From Litoreibacter ponti (GTDB taxonomy: Bacteria; Pseudomonadota; Alphaproteobacteria; Rhodobacterales; Rhodobacteraceae), in NCBI RefSeq assembly GCF_003054285.1, contig NZ_QBKS01000002.1, forward strand, positions 248,001-312,000: 64,000 nucleotides of DNA, written 5' to 3'. Under the pieces are notes generated by a model. The model was not told the DNA's origin. It was given only the letters and a program-made list of their open reading frames with translations, and made no database searches. Positions within the stretch are counted from its first letter, which is position 1. Every line of letters starts with the position of its first letter. The position numbers and the translations under genes were made by a program. Positions 8,243-14,783 of the stretch are shown here, in pieces.

Positions 8243-8533
8243 TACGTTCCAAAAACGTACCCCTTCAGCCTGTGCGCCCTTGGCATACATACGCGGCAGC
8301 GCCGCGATGTACCGGGGCAGTTGATCACCTGCCACCGCTATGGTGCGCCCTTGCATTCGGGAGGTGCGGTGTAGCCGCAGGGGGTGATTCCGATCTACCG
8401 GAGAAAATTCGGGGGGATTGGGCCTGTGGCGCGGGCGCAACAAAATTGCGCACTTGGGTAATATTTGAAAAGGCTGTGGCGAATTGAACGGCCATTCACT
8501 GATTGCCAAAGCGATTTGACCTTGCGGAAAGTT

Positions 8534-9025
8534 TCACACCAGCCGGTCGCCCATCAGGTCCTCGACGAACAGGCTGAGCAGCTGCGCCCGCCCGCTAACC
8601 CCGGCCTTGCGGTAAATGGCGTTGGTCTGCGCCTTCACGGTGCCCTCGCTGGTCTCGCGCAGGGTGGCGATTTCCTGCAGCGACAGCCCCTTGATCGAAA
8701 ACAGCGCCACATCACGTTCGGCGGGGGTCAGGGCCCATTCCTCGAACCGCTCATTGAGCAGCTCGGCAAAGGCGCCTGAGGCCAGCCGCAGCTGGCCTTC
8801 GACGTGATCTGCACGGGCGCGGATGGCGCGCAGGGCGACTGCCCCCATGACCACGCCCAGGATCAGCCCGACCGAGGCGCCGATCTCGATCAGCTCGCGC
8901 AGCTGCCAGTTGATCGGGTTGACGGACAGCCCCAGGACGGAAATTGCGATCTCCGAGACGAAGAAGATCGCACAAAACAACTGCAGCGCCAGAATGGCAA
9001 AGAACGCCGCCCGCGATTTCAGCAT
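8534..9025 (-). CDS. Membrane-anchored LuxR-type HTH regulator
   Basis: This 163-residue protein has two predicted membrane helices (about residues 8-30 and 46-68) and then a cytoplasmic LuxR/GerE-type DNA-binding domain (about 97-155: LTPAERDVALFSIKGLSLQEIATLRETSEGTVK...). There is no receiver domain or autoinducer domain. Any sensing would therefore be through the membrane part or its short periplasmic loop. The start lies 6 bases after the stop of the poly-Asp PepSY gene and has no separate ribosome site, so translation is likely coupled to it. It probably regulates the two upstream poly-Asp genes or an envelope response; the signal is unknown. Confidence 0.85.
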   Translation of the reverse strand: MLKSRAAFFAILALQLFCAIFFVSEIAISVLGLSVNPINWQLRELIEIGASVGLILGVVMGAVALRAIRARADHVEGQLRLASGAFAELLNERFEEWALTPAERDVALFSIKGLSLQEIATLRETSEGTVKAQTNAIYRKAGVSGRAQLLSLFVEDLMGDRLV

Positions 9026-9031
9026 GGGGGC

Positions 9032-9508
9032 TTAGTCGTCATCGTCGTCATCCCCGCCGCCGCCGCTGCCGCTGTTACCACTCCCGCTATTTCCGCTGCC
9101 GCTGTTGTCGTCATCATCATCGTCGTCGTCGTCGTCATCATCATCGTCGTCGTCATCGTCGTCATCGTCGTCATCATCGTCGGAGCTTCCACGCCCGGAG
9201 TTGCCGCTCGATCCACCAAGAAGCTCGGGGCCGGACGCCCCATTGCCGAGCCGCTGCGTGAAATCGCGCAAGATGACGCCGGTCGATGGGTTAACGACGA
9301 TTTCACGGCTGAGATCACCGCGCTGCGCCGTGATCCGCACGCGGCCCAGCAGCGTGCGCGCGCTAGAGGTCACCTTGAAGCCCTGACGGGCGAGCTGGCG
9401 CTCCACCGAGGCTTCAACGCTCTGTGCTACCGCCAGCCCTGGCAAAGCTGTGGCCAGCGCGAGACTGGCCAGTCCAAGTGCGACGCGGCGTCGGGTTACT
9501 CGTGTCAT
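9032..9508 (-). CDS. Exported PepSY-like protein with a run of 25 aspartates
   Basis: This 158-residue protein has a twin-arginine-like signal region (TRRRVALGLASLALATALPGLAVA). A PepSY-like domain of about 55 residues follows, with VERQLARQGF, RTLLGRVRI and REIVVNPSTGVILRDF. The tail then has a Gly/Ser linker, 25 uninterrupted Asp, an Asn-Ser-Gly spacer repeated four times, and a final run of six Asp. The Asp codons are a mix of GAC and GAT. GAGGA lies upstream of the 9508 start. It is paralogous in layout to the next gene upstream and sits in one operon with the membrane LuxR gene. Binding of divalent cations by the tail is an inference from charge alone. Confidence 0.8.
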   Translation of the reverse strand: MTRVTRRRVALGLASLALATALPGLAVAQSVEASVERQLARQGFKVTSSARTLLGRVRITAQRGDLSREIVVNPSTGVILRDFTQRLGNGASGPELLGGSSGNSGRGSSDDDDDDDDDDDDDDDDDDDDDDDDDNSGSGNSGSGNSGSGGGGDDDDDD

Positions 9509-9568
9509 CGGGTCCTCACGTGACCTCTTGCCCGGCACGCGGGCAAGAGGTGTTGGTGTGTACAGCGA

Positions 9569-10057
9569 TCAGTCGTCATCCTCGTCGTCGTCGTCGTCGT
9601 CATCATCGTCATCGTCATCGTCGCTGTCATCATCGTCATCATCATCGTCGTCGTCATCGTCGTCGCTGTCGTTGTCATCATCGTCGCGATCGTCATTGTC
9701 ATCATCGTCATCGTCACGATCGTCACGATCGTCGTCATCATCGTCGTCGTCCTCATCATCGTCGAGGAAATTCTCGTTGCGCGCCTGGATCTCGACGCCC
9801 GCGCGCCCGATCTCGTCGGCCTCGGCCCGTTCCTGTTCCTGCTTCAGGATCTGCCCGGTGGCATTGTCGTAGATCAGTTCCAGCTTTTGCGCGCCGTTGA
9901 TGGCCTCGACCTTGGTTTGGCTCGGGCCGTTCTTGATCTCGATGAATCCAAAGCCGCGCGATTGCAGGGTCTCGACGATCTGCTCGTTCATCGTCGCCGC
10001 CATCGCAGCGCCAGTGAGGGAGGTGGATGCCAGCAGGGCAAGGGTGATGCGTTTCAT
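9569..10057 (-). CDS. Exported PepSY-like protein with a 64-residue Asp-rich tail
   Basis: This 162-residue protein has a signal peptide (MKRITLALLASTSLTGAAMAA) and a short PepSY-like domain (residues about 22-85: IVETLQSRGFGFIEIKNG, KVEAINGAQKLELIYDNATGQIL). Its C-terminal tail has 64 residues, of which 55 are Asp, broken only by a few Glu, Arg, Asn and Ser and including two runs of 13 Asp. The ribosome site AAAGGAG is good. It is first in the operon with the second poly-Asp gene and the membrane LuxR gene. The net charge of the tail is extreme. A role in cation binding or envelope surface chemistry is possible but unproven. Confidence 0.8.
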   Translation of the reverse strand: MKRITLALLASTSLTGAAMAATMNEQIVETLQSRGFGFIEIKNGPSQTKVEAINGAQKLELIYDNATGQILKQEQERAEADEIGRAGVEIQARNENFLDDDEDDDDDDDDRDDRDDDDDDNDDRDDDDNDSDDDDDDDDDDDDDSDDDDDDDDDDDDDEDDD

Positions 10058-10186
10058 GATCAGGTCTCCTTTCGATCCGCTCGAACCGCAGGGTGCGGTC
10101 GATGCGGTGAAGGATCGGGGGCCCGCGCGCCGATGCCCATGAGCTAAAGGTTTAGGCGCGCTCGCGTAAACCGGGGCAAGATAGGA

Positions 10187-10202
10187 ATAAACCCCAGTTT
10201 AT
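10187..10202. promoter_or_regulatory. Inverted repeat upstream of the poly-Asp operon
   Basis: ATAAAC-CCCA-GTTTAT is a perfect 6-pair inverted repeat in the gap before the first poly-Asp gene, about 130 bases upstream of its start. It could be an operator for the membrane LuxR-type regulator of the same operon; binding is untested. Confidence 0.3.
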
Positions 10203-10225
10203 GGGGGTGTCAGGGTCCAGACGAA

Positions 10226-10252
10226 AAAAGAGCGCCGATCCGGCGCTCTTTT
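10226..10252 (-). terminator. trpB terminator
   Basis: A perfect 12-pair hairpin with a 3-base loop. The central nine pairs are AGAGCGCCG and CGGCGCTCT, flanked by A and T runs. On the minus strand it ends in a T tract, 28 bases after the trpB stop. Confidence 0.9.
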
Positions 10253-10279
10253 GACGTGTGGTCCTGTCTTGGAACGTGA

Positions 10280-11512
10280 CTAGGCGAACTCGCCCATCTC
10301 GAAATCGAGCGCGCGCGCCACGGTGAAGATGTCCTTGTCGCCGCGGCCGCACATGTTCATGCAGATGATGTGATCTTCCGGCAGCTCCGGCGCAATCTTC
10401 ATCACATGGGCCAGCGCATGGGACGGCTCGAGCGCGGGGATAATCCCTTCGAGCTTGCAGCACAGCTGGAACGCCTCCAGCGCCTCGACATCGGTGATGG
10501 CCACGTATTTGGCCCGCCCAATCTCGTGCAGCCAGCTGTGCTCCGGCCCGATGCCGGGATAGTCGAGCCCGGCGGAAATCGAGAAGCCCTCGAGGATCTG
10601 GCCGTAATCGTCCTGCAGAAGGTAGGTGCGGTTCCCGTGGAGCACGCCGGGACGCCCGCCGGTGAGCGAGGCGCAATGCTCCATCTTGGCGTTGACTCCC
10701 TTGCCGCCCGCCTCGACCCCGATGATGTTGACCTCCTTGTCGTCGAGGAACGGGAAGAACAGCCCCATCGCGTTGGAGCCGCCGCCGATAGCCGCTATGA
10801 TCGTGTCGGGCAGGCGGCCCTCGGCCTCTTGCATCTGTTCTTTCGTCTCTTTGCCGATGATGGCCTGGAAATCGCGGACCATGGCCGGGTACGGATGCGG
10901 GCCCGCGACCGTGCCGATGCAGTAGAACGTGTCGCGCACATTGGTAACCCAGTCGCGCAGGGCGTCGTTCATTGCGTCCTTGAGCGTGCCACGGCCCGAC
11001 GTGACGGGCACCACTTCCGCGCCCAGCAGGCGCATGCGGAAGACGTTGGGGGCCTGACGCTCCACGTCATGGGCGCCCATGTAGACGACGCATTTCAGCC
11101 CGAACTTGGCGCAGACAGTGGCAGTGGCCACGCCGTGCTGGCCCGCACCAGTTTCCGCGATGATACGGGTCTTGCCCATGCGGCGCGCAAGGATGATCTG
11201 GCCCAGCACATTGTTGATCTTGTGCGCGCCGGTGTGGTTCAGCTCGTCGCGCTTCATGTAAATCTTCGCGCCACCCAGATGCTCGGTCAGACGCTCGGCG
11301 TGATAAAGCGGGCTGGGGCGGCCGACATAGTGCTTCCAGAGGAAATCCATCTCGTCCCAAAAGCTCTGGTCGGTCTTGGCGTGCTCGTACTGAGCCTCGA
11401 GCTCGAGGATCAGCGGCATCAGGGTCTCGGACACGAACCGCCCACCGAAATCGCCAAACCGGCCATTCTCGTCCGGGCCGGTCATGAAGGAATTCAGAAG
11501 ATCGTCAGGCAT
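10280..11512 (-). CDS. trpB: Tryptophan synthase beta chain
   Basis: This 410-residue PLP enzyme condenses indole with serine, the last step of tryptophan synthesis, as the alpha2-beta2 complex with TrpA (not in the window). Signatures are the PLP-lysine segment HTGAHKINN, the ETGAGQHG loop with the catalytic Glu, and the phosphate-binding GGGSNA. The start at 11512 (MPDDLLNSF) has AAGGGAG 8 bases upstream; an in-frame extension of 13 residues looks non-coding. It is the last gene of the lapA-trpF-orf-trpB run and ends in a strong terminator. Confidence 0.97.
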   Translation of the reverse strand: MPDDLLNSFMTGPDENGRFGDFGGRFVSETLMPLILELEAQYEHAKTDQSFWDEMDFLWKHYVGRPSPLYHAERLTEHLGGAKIYMKRDELNHTGAHKINNVLGQIILARRMGKTRIIAETGAGQHGVATATVCAKFGLKCVVYMGAHDVERQAPNVFRMRLLGAEVVPVTSGRGTLKDAMNDALRDWVTNVRDTFYCIGTVAGPHPYPAMVRDFQAIIGKETKEQMQEAEGRLPDTIIAAIGGGSNAMGLFFPFLDDKEVNIIGVEAGGKGVNAKMEHCASLTGGRPGVLHGNRTYLLQDDYGQILEGFSISAGLDYPGIGPEHSWLHEIGRAKYVAITDVEALEAFQLCCKLEGIIPALEPSHALAHVMKIAPELPEDHIICMNMCGRGDKDIFTVARALDFEMGEFA

Positions 11513-11620
11513 AGTGGTGCTCCCTTGGCGTGCGAGGGAGAGGAATATCAACGTGCTGCGCGTGGGACAAGCGAAAGGCGGATTGATCCGCCTTTATGAC
11601 GCAGCCGCGCGGCAGCGTTG

Positions 11621-11667
11621 AAAGCCGCGTCGACGCGGCTTTTTCAAAGGGCCTTCGAAGGCCCTTT
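11621..11667. repeat. Two back-to-back perfect 22-base palindromes
   Basis: 11621-11642 (centre CGTCGACG) and 11646-11667 (centre CTTCGAAG) are each perfect 22-base palindromes, separated by TTC. A smaller palindrome, GCCGCGCGGC, lies at 11604-11613. The second palindrome includes the first base of the stop codon of the small upstream gene. They lie between that gene and trpB, and may attenuate or process the transcript. Confidence 0.8.
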
Positions 11668-11897
11668 TACCGCACCCGGCGGATCGGCAGCTGATTGCAG
11701 AACACAACGAAATGCCGGCCATTCTCGACCGCCTGAAAGCCACGCGCCTCCAACGCGGCATAGAACAACGCGCGCCCCGCCAGCCGTTCCACATCGCGCA
11801 CCTGGCGCTTCACGATCCCGCCGCGGCGCGCTTCGGTCGATGAGAAGATTTGATCAAGCCAGAGTTCGGGCGTCAAGTATTCGGGTAAGGTCGCCAT
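11667..11897 (-). CDS. Small conserved-looking protein between trpF and trpB
   Basis: This is a 76-residue soluble protein, MATLPEYLTPELWLDQIFSS..., rich in charged residues, with no recognised domain, signal peptide or membrane segment. It lies 34 bases after the trpF stop and ends at the palindrome pair before trpB. The sequence looks protein-like (balanced composition, mixed hydrophobic pattern, for example RALFYAALEARGFQAVENG). No function can be assigned. The start ATG at 11897 has no strong ribosome site. Confidence 0.65.
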   Translation of the reverse strand: MATLPEYLTPELWLDQIFSSTEARRGGIVKRQVRDVERLAGRALFYAALEARGFQAVENGRHFVVFCNQLPIRRVR

Positions 11898-11931
11898 TGG
11901 GCGAGTGTCGCCCCGCTGGGTTAAAAGTCGC

Positions 11932-12570
11932 TTAACCAGCCGCGGCCGCGATAAAATCCGCAATGAGCGCCGCATCCTTGACGCCGGGCGCACGTTCGAC
12001 GCCGGACGAGACATCGACCTGATCCGCCCCGGTGAGCTTGATTGCCTCGGCGACATTCGCCGCCGTCAATCCGCCCGCCAGCATCCAAGGCACCGACCAG
12101 CGGCGACCCGCAATCAGGCGCCAGTCGAAGGACAGCCCGTTGCCGCCCGGCAGATTGCCGCCCGTCGGCGGCTTGGCATCGACGAGAAGCTGATCTGACA
12201 CCGCGGCATAATCCGCGAGCGCGGGCAGATCCTCTTCGCCAGCGACCCCCACCGCCTTCATCACGGGCAGCCCGAAGCGGGCGCGGATCTCGGACACGCG
12301 GTCGGGGCTTTCCTTGCCGTGGAGCTGCAGCATGTCGAGCGGAACCCGGTCAACCAGCCCGTCCAGCATCTCGTCGGACGCATCCACCGTCAGCGCGACC
12401 TTGGCGATGCCCAGCGGCACGTCCAAGGCCAGCGTCCGCGCCGTCTCGAAGCTGACATTGCGCGGAGATTTCTCAAAAAACACGAAGCCGACATATCCGG
12501 CCCCCGCTTGCGCGCAGGCGGCCACATCCTCAGGGCGGCTCAGGCCGCAAATTTTTACCCGAACGGACAT
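11932..12570 (-). CDS. trpF: Phosphoribosylanthranilate isomerase
   Basis: This 212-residue (beta/alpha)8 enzyme of tryptophan synthesis converts PRA to CdRP. It begins MSVRVKICGLSRPEDV, where the KICG motif holds the catalytic Cys. It continues with GFVFFEKSPRNV, LQLHGKE and the C-terminal VDVSSGVERAPGVKD motif that includes the phosphate-binding loop. The start at 12570 is the one matching the family. It is 7 bases downstream of lapA and in one transcript with trpB. Confidence 0.96.
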   Translation of the reverse strand: MSVRVKICGLSRPEDVAACAQAGAGYVGFVFFEKSPRNVSFETARTLALDVPLGIAKVALTVDASDEMLDGLVDRVPLDMLQLHGKESPDRVSEIRARFGLPVMKAVGVAGEEDLPALADYAAVSDQLLVDAKPPTGGNLPGGNGLSFDWRLIAGRRWSVPWMLAGGLTAANVAEAIKLTGADQVDVSSGVERAPGVKDAALIADFIAAAAG

Positions 12571-12577
12571 GGGAGGA

Positions 12578-12937
12578 TCAGCGCGCGGGCGCGCTGTCGT
12601 CGAGCAGGGCGAGGACCTCGTCCTTGCCCTCGTTGTTCTTGCGCTTGAGGCCTTTGACCTCGCGGGCGAGCTGCTCTTTCTCGCGGCGCTGCGCGCGGGC
12701 CTCGGCACGGTGCTTGTGCTCGCGGAACCACTCCCAGACGAAGCCGATGAGCAAGCCAATGACGATGGCCGCGAAGATGATCACGAAAAGCGGCAATTCA
12801 TAGGACAGGGGCTGGCCCAAATAGGCGGCCATCTCGGACGGCAGCACCTTGATGGTGACCATGCCGCGATTGGCCAGCGCCACGAGGATCAGGCAGATGC
12901 CCACGAGGGCCAAAAACAGGTAGCGCAGGTATTTCAT
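12578..12937 (-). CDS. lapA: LapA-domain inner membrane protein
   Basis: This 119-residue protein has two membrane helices (about residues 5-24 and 48-69) followed by a highly charged, helical C-terminal tail (WEWFREHKHRAEARAQRREKEQL...). This is the LapA/YciS layout. In enterobacteria LapA works with LapB in control of lipopolysaccharide synthesis through FtsH; that role is established there, not shown here. It sits between ihfB and trpF, the usual place in this group of bacteria. Confidence 0.85.
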   Translation of the reverse strand: MKYLRYLFLALVGICLILVALANRGMVTIKVLPSEMAAYLGQPLSYELPLFVIIFAAIVIGLLIGFVWEWFREHKHRAEARAQRREKEQLAREVKGLKRKNNEGKDEVLALLDDSAPAR

Positions 12938-12971
12938 CAGCTCTCGAGCCTCAAGGTTGGACGTCTCGGTC

Positions 12972-13256
12972 TCAGTCGTGCCCGTTCAGTCGGTCGCGCA
13001 GCAGCTTGCCGGTCTTGAAAAAGGGCACATGTTTCTCTTCGACATGAACGCTCTCGCCGGTGCGGGGGTTCCGGCCAACGCGCGCATCGCGCTTCTTGAC
13101 GGAAAAGGCCCCGAAGCCGCGCAGCTCGACCCGGTTGCCGGAGGCGACGGCGTCGATGATCTCTTCGAAGATGGTGTTCACGATACGCTCGACATCACGT
13201 TGGTACAAATGCGGGTTCTCATCGGCGATCTTCTGGATCAGCTCGGAGCGTATCAT
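12972..13256 (-). CDS. ihfB: Integration host factor beta subunit
   Basis: This 94-residue member of the HU/IHF family bends DNA as a heterodimer with IhfA. Signatures are the N-terminal helices MIRSELIQKIADENP, RVELRGFGAF and the beta-arm GRNPRTGESV with the intercalating proline. The start at 13256 has GGGGAGG 6 bases upstream; the in-frame TTG just before it is unlikely. In related genomes it follows rpsA. Here a LysR gene and a small divergent gene lie between them. Confidence 0.95.
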   Translation of the reverse strand: MIRSELIQKIADENPHLYQRDVERIVNTIFEEIIDAVASGNRVELRGFGAFSVKKRDARVGRNPRTGESVHVEEKHVPFFKTGKLLRDRLNGHD

Positions 13257-13509
13257 CAATCATCCTCCCCAGGACTTTGCGTTTGGCAGCGACCCTTGTC
13301 CGAGCCGTCTGTCCGGGGACTATAGGCCGAATAATCGAGCGGCGGAAGGCGTTTAGAGCCTCCCTGCCCCCCCATCATCGGGGAAAAGAGCGTGAAAAAA
13401 TCGCATCTCGACGCGGGTGGCCCAAGAATAAGGCAGCGCAAAGGACGCCCGACCCCGCCACCCGGGATGCGATTCGGCGCGCGCGGACGGCATGCGGTCC
13501 GTATTGCGC

Positions 13510-14331
13510 TCACCCGCGTGCAAGCGCGGCGTAGAGCCGGGTCAACACCCGCCGAACCTCCGGCAGATGACGGTCATCGTGGTGAGTGACGACCCATTGA
13601 TCATGGGCCAGCTCCGGCACCGTGTCGCCCACGCGGACGAGCCCGGGTTCGCGATCGCCGATGAAGGTCGGCAGCAGTGCCTTGCCTCGGCCCGCGCGCA
13701 CGATATCGAGAGAGTTGCGCGGGGCGGTCACCTCGAAAATGGCGTCGCGCCCCACTCTGGCGTCCAACCATCGGGCCGACGGCGTGTCGGCCAGCACCTT
13801 GACCCAAGGGCGGTCCTCGGCGCCCTTCAAGGCGTAGGGCGCGAATTCGTTGCGAGCGGTCTTGCGCCCGGCGAGGCTGGCCTCGCGCGGACGCTGATTG
13901 CGGATACCGATCACCACTTCGCGGTGGGCAATATCCAGCGCGGCCTCGGCGGCGGCGAAGCGCAGACGCAGGTCCGGCGGGGTGCCGGTGAGGGCATCAA
14001 GCAAGTCCAATAGGTGCAGCACCGTCCAGCTTCCGGCGGAGATCTTGACCAGCGGCAGCGTCTCTGCCGCCGGGCGCGCGGTGATTTGGGTGATGCGGGT
14101 TTCGACCTCGGCCAGCTCATCGCGCATCGCGCGGCCCTCGTCCGTCAGGGCGTAGCCGCGGTCATGGCGGGCGAACAGCTCGCGGCCCAACGCGCGTTCC
14201 AGCGCGAGCATCCGGCGGCCCAACGTCGCCGGGCTGCGTCCGGTGGCGCGCGCGGCCGGCGACAGCCCGCCATCGCGGGCGACGGCGAGGAACAGGTTCA
14301 GGTCATCCCAGGATACATCCTTTTCATTCAT
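13510..14331 (-). CDS. LysR-family regulator
   Basis: This 273-residue protein has an N-terminal winged helix-turn-helix (DDLNLFLAVARDGGLSPAARATGRSPATLGRRMLALE) and a short LysR effector domain that ends with SLDIVRAGRGKALLPTFIGD. It is divergent from a small gene at 14425, and an inverted repeat lies between them, so it probably regulates that gene and itself. The effector is unknown. It interrupts the rpsA-ihfB neighbourhood found in relatives, which suggests a later insertion. No clear ribosome site precedes the ATG. Confidence 0.9.
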   Translation of the reverse strand: MNEKDVSWDDLNLFLAVARDGGLSPAARATGRSPATLGRRMLALERALGRELFARHDRGYALTDEGRAMRDELAEVETRITQITARPAAETLPLVKISAGSWTVLHLLDLLDALTGTPPDLRLRFAAAEAALDIAHREVVIGIRNQRPREASLAGRKTARNEFAPYALKGAEDRPWVKVLADTPSARWLDARVGRDAIFEVTAPRNSLDIVRAGRGKALLPTFIGDREPGLVRVGDTVPELAHDQWVVTHHDDRHLPEVRRVLTRLYAALARG

Positions 14332-14360
14332 GAAATGATCACTTCATTTCCGCTCATTTC
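14332..14360. promoter_or_regulatory. Inverted repeat in the LysR / small-gene divergent promoter
   Basis: GAAATGA (14332-14338) and TCATTTC (14344-14350) form an inverted repeat with a 5-base spacer, and TCATTTC is repeated at 14354-14360. It lies directly upstream of the LysR start and is a plausible LysR binding site. Confidence 0.45.
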
Positions 14361-14424
14361 GTTGCACCCCCAACTGGCGGTATCACCGAAGCGAAGTCAA
14401 GCACCCCTAATGATGGAGAGCCCT

Positions 14425-14682
14425 ATGCCCGAGCATCTGAAGACGGACCAATCTTTCCCGAACCCGCGCCCAAGTGCGGCGGCACAAAAGGCGCAGGCCT
14501 TCTACGAGCTGCATGGCGGCCATGGGCCTGTGTTGATCTTCTGGCTGGTGGATCGGCTCTATCGCGCGATCCGGCGCATTGAGACGCCCCCGCCCGAGAC
14601 GACACTGCCGTGGGACCGCGTGCGTGCCGCCAAGGCAGGCGCGCCAGACTTTTTGGAAAAGTCTGGGGGCAAATCCTTCTAA
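14425..14682 (+). CDS. Small protein of unknown function, divergent from the LysR gene
   Basis: This 85-residue protein begins MPEHLKTDQSFPNPRPS. The middle (GHGPVLIFWLVDRLYRAIRRI) could be an amphipathic or membrane-associated helix. GGAGAG lies upstream of the start at 14425. The last ten or so residues (FLEKSGGKSF) are encoded by a hairpin array, so the C-terminus is set by repeat DNA. It is the likely target of the divergent LysR regulator. No family was recognised. Confidence 0.55.
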   Translation: MPEHLKTDQSFPNPRPSAAAQKAQAFYELHGGHGPVLIFWLVDRLYRAIRRIETPPPETTLPWDRVRAAKAGAPDFLEKSGGKSF

Positions 14683-14716
14683 AGGATTTGGTCGCAATTT
14701 CTTTTCAAGAAATTGC
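14644..14716. repeat. Three consecutive perfect hairpins with 3-base loops
   Basis: Three separate perfect inverted repeats lie end to end: 14644-14666 (10-pair stem around TGG), 14670-14690 (9-pair stem around CTA) and 14694-14716 (10-pair stem around TTC). The stems have unrelated sequences but the same geometry. They overlap the end of the small gene at 14425, whose stop codon lies at the loop of the second hairpin, and sit opposite the rpsA terminator. Confidence 0.85.
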
Positions 14717-14722
14717 CCCCTC

Positions 14723-14757
14723 AAAAAGAAAAAGGCCCCGCTGTCTCCAGCAGGGCC
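14723..14757 (-). terminator. rpsA terminator
   Basis: A 9-pair stem with one mismatch (14734-14743 with 14748-14757) around TCTC is followed on the minus strand by a T-rich tract of 11 bases. It starts 26 bases after the rpsA stop. Confidence 0.85.
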
Positions 14758-14783
14758 TCCAGACTTCATATCGCGACAGGCGC

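Larger units (their letters stand above)
7773..8533. other. Gene-free stretch of 761 bases
   Basis: No convincing coding frame was found. The part at 7840-8110 is extremely GC-rich and has strong inverted repeats: 7-pair arms at 7929-7935 and 7950-7956, and a perfect ACCCCCGGCCGGGGT at about 7971-7985. The part at 8130-8242 holds tRNA-like elements (listed separately). The part at 8243-8533 is of ordinary composition with a small GCGCAA/TTGCGC hairpin. It separates the slipin gene from the LuxR-type gene. Confidence 0.7.

Noticed and set aside
8222..8509. 95-codon frame in the gap before the LuxR gene
   Set aside because: No ribosome site, biased composition, and it overlaps the tRNA-like element. 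Not supported as a gene.
9105..9183. Trinucleotide tract as a CRISPR or satellite
   Set aside because: No spacer pattern; it is in frame and codes for Asp in an exported protein.
9019..9872. Met/Thr-rich and Ser-rich open frames over the poly-Asp genes
   Set aside because: They are other-frame readings of the Asp codon repeats. Only the minus-strand Asp frame has signal peptides, ribosome sites and PepSY-like domains.
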